A DNA stretch of 18,166 nt, taken from Rectinema sp003452735 (GTDB lineage: Bacteria > Spirochaetota > Spirochaetia > Treponematales > Rectinemataceae). The notes below the pieces were generated by a model that was given only the letters and a program-made list of their open reading frames with translations, made no database searches and was not told the origin of the DNA. Position 1 is the stretch's first letter. The number at the start of each line of letters is the position of its first letter. The DNA lies in the NCBI GenBank assembly GCA_035415815.1, contig DAOOGR010000035.1, positions 1 through 18,166 on the forward strand. Direction: 5' to 3'. The position numbers and the translations under genes are program-made. Positions 16,272 through 18,166 of the stretch are shown piece by piece.

Positions 16272-16658
16272 CTAATTTGTTTCAGGCAATCTCGACTCTG
16301 CACAGATCGTAATACCGCCGCGGGGTTTCTGTGTAACAGTGACTATGACGCTCTTTGGTTTTATTGCATCGAATACATCCTTGGCGATGCGAGCGGCGAA
16401 AGCCTCGCAGAATACCCCTTCTTCTCTGAATGACCACAGATAGAGCTTGAGGCTCTTGGATTCGATGCATAGATCCCGTGGCTCATACTCGATGCGCACC
16501 ATGTCCCAATCCGGTTGGCCAGTAACGGGGCAGAGACTTGTGACTTCATCGCTCTCGAGAACCACTCTGGTTACCGAAGCGGGCGCAGGGAAAGTTTCGA
16601 GCTCGCGCGAAGGAGTGCGAGTGCTCTTGCCAAGAGCTTTGAATTCATAATCGGTCAT
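16272..16658 (-). CDS. queF: NADPH-dependent 7-cyano-7-deazaguanine reductase (preQ0 reductase)
   Basis: QueF reduces the nitrile of preQ0 to the amine of preQ1 in queuosine synthesis. This is the short, single-domain type of about 130 residues. In numbering from the ATG at 16664, the catalytic Cys is C45 in TSLCPVTGQPDW with partner D52, the QueF motif ESKSLKLY is at 68-75, and the substrate Glu is E87 in FCEAFA. The residue before it is Cys where many enzymes, such as the one from Bacillus subtilis, have His. The first ATG (16664) touches the Shine-Dalgarno AGGAGA with no gap; the ATG at 16658 has six bases of spacing, so I choose 16658 (128 residues). Its ribosome site lies in the end of yhhQ, so translation is probably coupled to it under the upstream preQ1 riboswitch. 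Confidence 0.94.
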   Translation of the reverse strand: MTDYEFKALGKSTRTPSRELETFPAPASVTRVVLESDEVTSLCPVTGQPDWDMVRIEYEPRDLCIESKSLKLYLWSFREEGVFCEAFAARIAKDVFDAIKPKSVIVTVTQKPRGGITICAESRLPETN

Positions 16659-16660
16659 GT

Positions 16661-17347
16661 TCATTCTCCTAATCTGAATGGATTGTAGACGACATCTCTA
16701 TCGAAGGTGTCGATATTCTCTTTGCGCTTTATGTAGCCTACTACTATATATGTCAAAGGCGTAAAAGCGACCTCATAGGCGACCTTGAAAAGGTATTGAG
16801 CGAGCATCATCTGGATTAAGCTGGCCTTGGGCATGGTGCCCCAAAATGCGATACCGATGAAAAGAATCGTATCGAGGCCCTCTCCTACAATGGTCGAGGC
16901 TATGGTTCTTGTCCAAAGCAGCCGCCCCTTTGTTGCCTTTTTGAGGGCCGAGAGTATGATCGAATTAGAGAATTCTCCTGCCCAATATCCAGCTAGAGAA
17001 GCAAGAAAAATTCTTGGCGAATTGCTTAGAACGATTCTATAAGCTTCCTGCTCGCCGAAGAATAGCGGAGAGGGTAGCGCAATAGCCACCAGGAATATAA
17101 GAGACATGAAGGCATTTGCGCCAAAGCCAAGCCAGATCACCGTGCGCATCTTCCGAAAGCCATACACTTCGGTAAAGACATCCGCGAGGATATAGGTAAC
17201 TGGAAATAGAATGACGGCAGAAGGGAGAACTATGCCTGCAATCTGTATGAGTTTGCTGGCGATAATATTAGAGATGAGCAAACAGGTAATGTAGAGCGCC
17301 GTAAGCATGAGAAAAATGGAAGAATGTGTCGATTGCTTCCCATTCAT
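16661..17347 (-). CDS. yhhQ: queuosine precursor transporter, YhhQ family
   Basis: This 228-residue inner-membrane protein has about six hydrophobic helices and the family motif PVTYILADVFTEVYG at 49-63. A second conserved part contains an arginine-containing ASTIVGEGLDTILFIGIAF stretch. YhhQ proteins import preQ0 or preQ1. Adjacency to queF and the preQ1 riboswitch in its leader make the assignment firm. The ATG at 17347 has AGGAGG seven bases upstream, and that site is the last element of the riboswitch. The first ATG of queF overlaps its stop codon. Confidence 0.94.
   Translation of the reverse strand: MNGKQSTHSSIFLMLTALYITCLLISNIIASKLIQIAGIVLPSAVILFPVTYILADVFTEVYGFRKMRTVIWLGFGANAFMSLIFLVAIALPSPLFFGEQEAYRIVLSNSPRIFLASLAGYWAGEFSNSIILSALKKATKGRLLWTRTIASTIVGEGLDTILFIGIAFWGTMPKASLIQMMLAQYLFKVAYEVAFTPLTYIVVGYIKRKENIDTFDRDVVYNPFRLGE
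16665..16670 (-). promoter_or_regulatory. Shine-Dalgarno deciding the queF start
   Basis: AGGAGA (read leftward from 16670) abuts the ATG at 16664 but stands six bases before the in-frame ATG at 16658, which makes the latter the more likely initiator. Confidence 0.6.
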
Positions 17348-17354
17348 GGGAAAG

Positions 17355-17390
17355 CCTCCTGTTTTGTTCAGGCGGGGAACCGCGACCGCC
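17355..17390 (-). ncRNA. preQ1 class I riboswitch aptamer (translational)
   Basis: Read leftward, stem P1 is GGCGG (17390-17386) with CCGCC (17375-17371). Loop TCGCGGTTCC (17385-17376) lies between them and the tail TGAACAAAACAGGAGG (17370-17355) follows. This matches the preQ1-I layout element by element: a five-pair P1, a C-rich end of the loop, an A-rich tail, and a purine-rich 3' end that pairs back as P2 of an H-type pseudoknot. It is close to the well-known Thermoanaerobacter tengcongensis example, which has UCGCAGUAAC in the loop and UUAACAAAACAAGG in the tail. The 3' strand contains the AGGAGG ribosome site of yhhQ, so ligand binding should hide that site. The start codon is seven bases downstream. 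Confidence 0.87.
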
Positions 17391-17404
17391 GTGGGATAAA
17401 GTGC

Positions 17405-17433
17405 AGTCTATCTCAGCGCGATGCTTTGTGCAA
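17405..17433 (-). promoter_or_regulatory. promoter of the yhhQ-queF operon
   Basis: Read leftward, TTGCAC (17433-17428) is followed after 17 bases by TAGACT (17410-17405), four of six matches at each box. Transcription would begin near 17398, only a few bases before the riboswitch P1 stem at 17390. A tight leader of this kind is usual for preQ1-I elements and supports both calls. Confidence 0.5.
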
Positions 17434-17460
17434 CGGATGGCTAGAAGAAATGTAGCTTAA

Positions 17461-18166
17461 TTAGCTCTCCACAAGATGCTGCTTTGCAAACGCGACTATC
17501 TCGGCCTTGATGAGCGAGTGACCATCCACATTTGGATGGATGCCGTCCTTGCACAAGAATCGCTGATAATTGCGCTGTTCGAGAAATGTCTTACGTATAT
17601 CGATTACGGGAGCGTCATATTTCTCGCCAATTTCCCATACAAGACATGAATAGCTCTCATGCCAGCGATAGATAAATTCGACATCGCCTAGCCATTTGAG
17701 TATGGCCTCTTGATCGAGACCCGTGCGAGTGAACCATGCAAAGTAGCGCTCGGCTACGAGAGGCGGAAGCGTTAGAAGTATTGGCTTTAAGCCTCGGGCT
17801 CTCAGTTCTTCTATGACCTCGCTATATTGCTTGACGAAGAGCTCGGGAGGAGTTGCGGGAAGGTGCTGGGCATAGGGCTTGACCGATATTTCATCCCATC
17901 GAAAATCGCAGTCATTCCCTCCGAATTCGAGGAAGACGTAGTCGAATACAGGTTCTTTGGATTTGCCAAGAAAACGGTCAAGCGTGCGCTCGATGATCTC
18001 CCGACCCTTTGCAATGGTACAACCAAAACGCGCCTTGTTGACAAGCGCAACACCTAGCTCCTCTGCCGCAAGCGAAGCAAAGCAATCTTTCAGTGGTTTA
18101 TAAGAGCCTTGATCATCGAGTATCACACCTCTTGCAATCGAATCTCCAAAAACACATGCTTCTTTA
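17461..18166 (-). CDS. GDSL/SGNH-type hydrolase, 5' end beyond the window
   Basis: This is the C-terminal 235 or so residues of an SGNH-fold esterase or lipase-like hydrolase. The frame is open through the right edge: before a GTG codon at 18126 it reads KEACVFGDSIARG, which is the block I motif with the nucleophile Ser in GDS (near 18141-18149). A start at that GTG would remove the catalytic Ser, so the gene must begin past 18166. Block III is FGGNDCDF (Gly and Asn of the oxyanion hole), and block V is DGIHPNVDGH with the catalytic Asp and His. Short intracellular SGNH enzymes often deacetylate sugars, and pectin is acetylated, so a role with the pectic genes is possible but not shown. It ends with TAA at 17461 ahead of the yhhQ promoter. 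Confidence 0.88.
   Translation of the reverse strand, partial: KEACVFGDSIARGVILDDQGSYKPLKDCFASLAAEELGVALVNKARFGCTIAKGREIIERTLDRFLGKSKEPVFDYVFLEFGGNDCDFRWDEISVKPYAQHLPATPPELFVKQYSEVIEELRARGLKPILLTLPPLVAERYFAWFTRTGLDQEAILKWLGDVEFIYRWHESYSCLVWEIGEKYDAPVIDIRKTFLEQRNYQRFLCKDGIHPNVDGHSLIKAEIVAFAKQHLVES

Overview
The window looks like chromosome of a Gram-negative-type bacterium, most likely a spirochaete of the Treponema/Spirochaeta group. This is inferred from gene style, not from a marker gene: a LacI-sensor/AraC-output giant regulator, LplA/LplB/LplC-type oligosaccharide transport, a BMP-type nucleoside importer, and periplasmic binding proteins with plain signal peptides and no lipobox. All genes have intact reading frames. 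I see no rRNA, tRNA, CRISPR array, insertion sequence or prophage gene. No gene-free stretch exceeds about 180 bases.

Left half (33-9828) is a pectin/rhamnogalacturonan-oligosaccharide utilisation locus. A leftward gene for a cytoplasmic GH28 polygalacturonase-type hydrolase is divergent from a rightward run: a 1126-residue regulator, two LplB/LplC-type permeases, a periplasmic solute-binding protein and a cytoplasmic GH105 unsaturated-galacturonyl hydrolase. The predicted logic is that the ABC importer brings in oligosaccharides produced outside the cell. GH105 removes the unsaturated uronic acid left by lyases, GH28 trims galacturonate linkages, and the regulator senses a cytoplasmic sugar through its LacI-like domain. 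The transporter encodes no ATPase here; such systems commonly share an MsmX-type ATPase encoded elsewhere.

Right half (9815-18166) is entirely leftward. Read in the direction of transcription it holds a GDSL/SGNH hydrolase cut by the right window edge; a promoter and a preQ1 class I riboswitch ahead of a YhhQ-type queuosine-precursor transporter and QueF reductase; an MFS transporter; and a four-gene BMP-family ABC importer (binding protein, double ATPase, two permeases). The riboswitch would overlap the Shine-Dalgarno of yhhQ, so it should repress translation of the salvage genes when preQ1 is plentiful. The spacer between the BMP binding protein and its ATPase contains three inverted repeats that could set the binding protein above the membrane parts.

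The two halves meet tail to tail with a 14-base overlap of coding sequence (9815-9828). The least ordinary items are the regulator, which fuses a sugar sensor, a kinase-like module lacking the phosphorylatable His, a receiver-like module lacking the Asp and an AraC output in one soluble chain, and the preQ1 riboswitch next to genes whose link to queuosine is untested.
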